Assembly (NCBI RefSeq): GCF_000220395.1
Contig: NW_004085875.1
Coordinates: forward strand, 1 to 22,779
Source of the DNA: Ichthyophthirius multifiliis
Taxonomy: Eukaryota > Ciliophora > Oligohymenophorea > Hymenostomatida
Direction: 5' to 3'
DNA: 22,779 nucleotides
The notes beneath the pieces are model-generated. The model saw only the letters and a program-made list of their open reading frames with translations. It had not been told where the DNA came from and ran no database searches. Made by a program: the position numbers and the translations under genes. Position 1 is the first letter of the stretch; every line of letters starts with the position of its first letter. Positions 20,846-22,779 of the stretch are shown piece after piece.

Positions 20846-21650
20846 AGAAAAATATATATAAATAATTAGAAAAATGTATAATTATAGATATAAATATAAT
20901 TATAATAATAAATATATAAAATAATATATATAAATATTTATAAATATAAAAATAAATTAAAAATAATTAAAAATAATTATAAATAATTATAAATATATTA
21001 TAAATAGATTATAAATATATAAATATAGATATATATATATATATATATATACATATATAAATATATTTATTTATATATATTCAATTTTATTGATTAATAT
21101 TTTATTTTATTTTAATACATATAAATATTATTTTATATAATATATTTTTATATTATAATATTTCTTTTTTTATATCTACTTTTTTATTAAATATTTTAAT
21201 ATTTTTTTTTCTTTTATTAACATTATTTAATATAATATACCTTTTTTTATTTTTCGTATAATTTTAATATATAATTTATATATTTTCATTAAAAATTTTT
21301 ATATATAAATATATTAGAGAATAATTATTAAATCATTGTTTTCTTATATTTACATTTTAAAATTTAATATTTAACATAATTAAATATTAAAATAGCTTTT
21401 CAATTTACACATAATTTATTTTAATATTTAAAATTTTATTCTTTTAATTAAAGCTTTAAGTATAAAAAATATATTAATAATATTATAAAGCAAAAAAAAA
21501 AACAAACATATAAATATTTAATTTTTATTTATAAAAAAAAATTTAAAAAAATAAAAATATATAAAAAAAGTACATAAAATAAATAAAAACCAAAATTTAT
21601 TATAAATATTAAAAAAAAATATATAAACCAAGAAAAATAATATACATAAA
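20846..21650. other. Spacer upstream of the CK1 gene
   Basis: About 800 bp between two plus-strand genes. The left part has short near-repeats of ataattataa/aaataatta (20950-21015) and a TA tract (21029-21051). The rest is A/T runs. No gene, RNA or promoter motif is recognisable. The last 60 bases before ATG 21651 are A-rich, as is common before ciliate starts. Confidence 0.6.
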
Positions 21651-22616
21651 ATGGAAATAAAAGTAGGAAATACATATAAACTAACAAAAAAAGTAGATTA
21701 AGGTGCATTTGGTGAAGTATTCCATGGCATTAACATAAAAACAATATGGAAGTTGCCATTAAAATGGAATTAGCATCCACAAAGCACCCTTAATTATTTT
21801 TTGAAGTAAAATTATACTAATACCTATAAAGCGATAATACAATAATTGATAAAGGAATTCCTATAGTATATTATGCTGCTACTGAGGGAGATTATAATGT
21901 CATGGTAATGGATTTATTAGGTCCTTCTTTAGAGAAATTATTTGATATCTGCAATAGGAAATTTTCAGTTAAGACAGTTTTAATGATTGCAGATTAAGTC
22001 ATTTAGAGAGTCTCATATATACATAGTAAACATTTTTTACATAGAGATATTAAACCTGATAATTTCTTGATTGGAACTGGAAAAACTGCCCATAAAATTT
22101 TTATTGTGGACTTCGGATTAGCCAAAAGATATATTAAAAAAGATGGAAAACATATCGAATATAAAGAAGGAAAGTCGTTAACTGGTATTTTTATTTAATA
22201 ATCTTTTTATTTAAAATATAAATTAAATAAAAGGGACTGCTAGATATGCTTCTATTAATACTCATTTGGGAGTCGAATAAGGTAGAAGGGATGATTTAGA
22301 GAGTATTGGGTATATGTTTATGTATTTCTTAAAAGGTGTTTTACCTTGGTAAAACTAAAAAACTAATAATAAAAAAGATAAATACGAAAAAATAATGGAA
22401 AAGAAATTATAAACTCCAGTAGAAGTACTTTGTAAAGGATTTCCATAAGAATTTGGGACTTATTTAAGTTATACTAAGAATTTGAGATTTGATGAAAAAC
22501 CAGACTATGAGTATTTAAGAAAACTGTTTAAAGATTTATTTAAGAATTTAGGATATGAATTAGACTATATTTATGATTGGAATATGATTGTGGATGAAAA
22601 AAAAGGGTAGAAATGA
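21651..22616 (+). CDS. Casein kinase 1 family Ser/Thr kinase, one frame break
   Basis: Two exons around a 49-nt GT-AG intron (22185-22233), TGA 22614-22616, product about 305 residues: a bare CK1 catalytic domain without a long tail. Landmarks: a glycine-rich loop region KKVDQGAFGEVF; EVAIKME with the ATP-binding Lys; [13 protein letters not shown]; catalytic [12 protein letters not shown]; metal-binding DFGLAKRY; and the CK1-specific [14 protein letters not shown] (split by the intron) followed by [24 protein letters not shown]1 kinases phosphorylate acidic or primed sites in many pathways, so the particular role here is unknown. The frame breaks around 21743-21745: one base is missing between GINIKT and MEVAIKME. 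The first Gly of the glycine-rich loop is Asp here. Many Gln codons are TAA/TAG. It ends 163 bases before the window end. Confidence 0.93.
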
Positions 22617-22779
22617 TTTTTTTATTATATATATATTAATAATAGTACATATATATATATATTTTAATTTTAATCTTTAAATTAGTTTTTTTTTTTTTTT
22701 TTAAAATTTTTAAAAAAAAAATTATTTAGTTTTTTATTATTTTATTGTATTATAATGAATGTATTTTTCTTTGTTTTTA
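22617..22779. other. 3' flank of the CK1 gene
   Basis: TA-rich and homopolymer sequence (a T run at 22686-22702, then an A run) up to the window end. No further gene is visible. Confidence 0.6.

Overview
The window looks like macronuclear DNA of an oligohymenophorean ciliate. It is extremely A+T-rich. Every recognisable gene reads through in-frame TAA and TAG, at positions where the protein families have glutamine, and ends at TGA. The genes have very short GT-AG introns, mostly 40-57 nt. This fits Ichthyophthirius or Tetrahymena; the extreme A+T content favours an Ichthyophthirius-like genome, but that is inference. The single N at 49 and several one-base frame breaks suggest a draft assembly. 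G is so rare that TGA-free frames of about 100 codons arise by chance, so gene calls here rest on family motifs, base composition and splice sites rather than on open-frame length.

Layout, left to right: a small unknown gene (149-638, minus); a long A+T-rich stretch with no supportable gene; an intact, intronless hypoxanthine phosphoribosyltransferase (6057-6638, minus); a probable unknown gene with unresolved exons (about 7149-7640, minus); an ambiguous gene-like patch near 8386-8660; a seven-exon Rab GTPase ending in Cys-Cys (9430-10540, plus); a multi-pass membrane protein with a possible C2-like region (12135-13646, plus); a three-exon Rab11-type GTPase (14050-14785, minus); a small K/N/Q-rich unknown gene (15548-15934, plus); a TBC-domain Rab GTPase-activating protein of the TBC1D22/Gyp1 type (17165-18625, minus); a six-exon beta-propeller-like unknown (19141-20845, plus); and a casein kinase 1 family kinase (21651-22616, plus).

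Two Rab GTPases and a Rab-GAP lie within about 9 kb, so membrane traffic is the main shared theme. Nothing shows that they are co-regulated: each has its own flanks and they lie on both strands. HPRT serves purine salvage and CK1 is a general Ser/Thr kinase. No RNA genes, mobile elements or CRISPR arrays were recognised. The rest is A+T-rich spacer with (TA)n microsatellites and one AAAAAT tandem repeat. No previously undescribed multi-gene system is evident; the more unusual observations concern gene structure and decoding.
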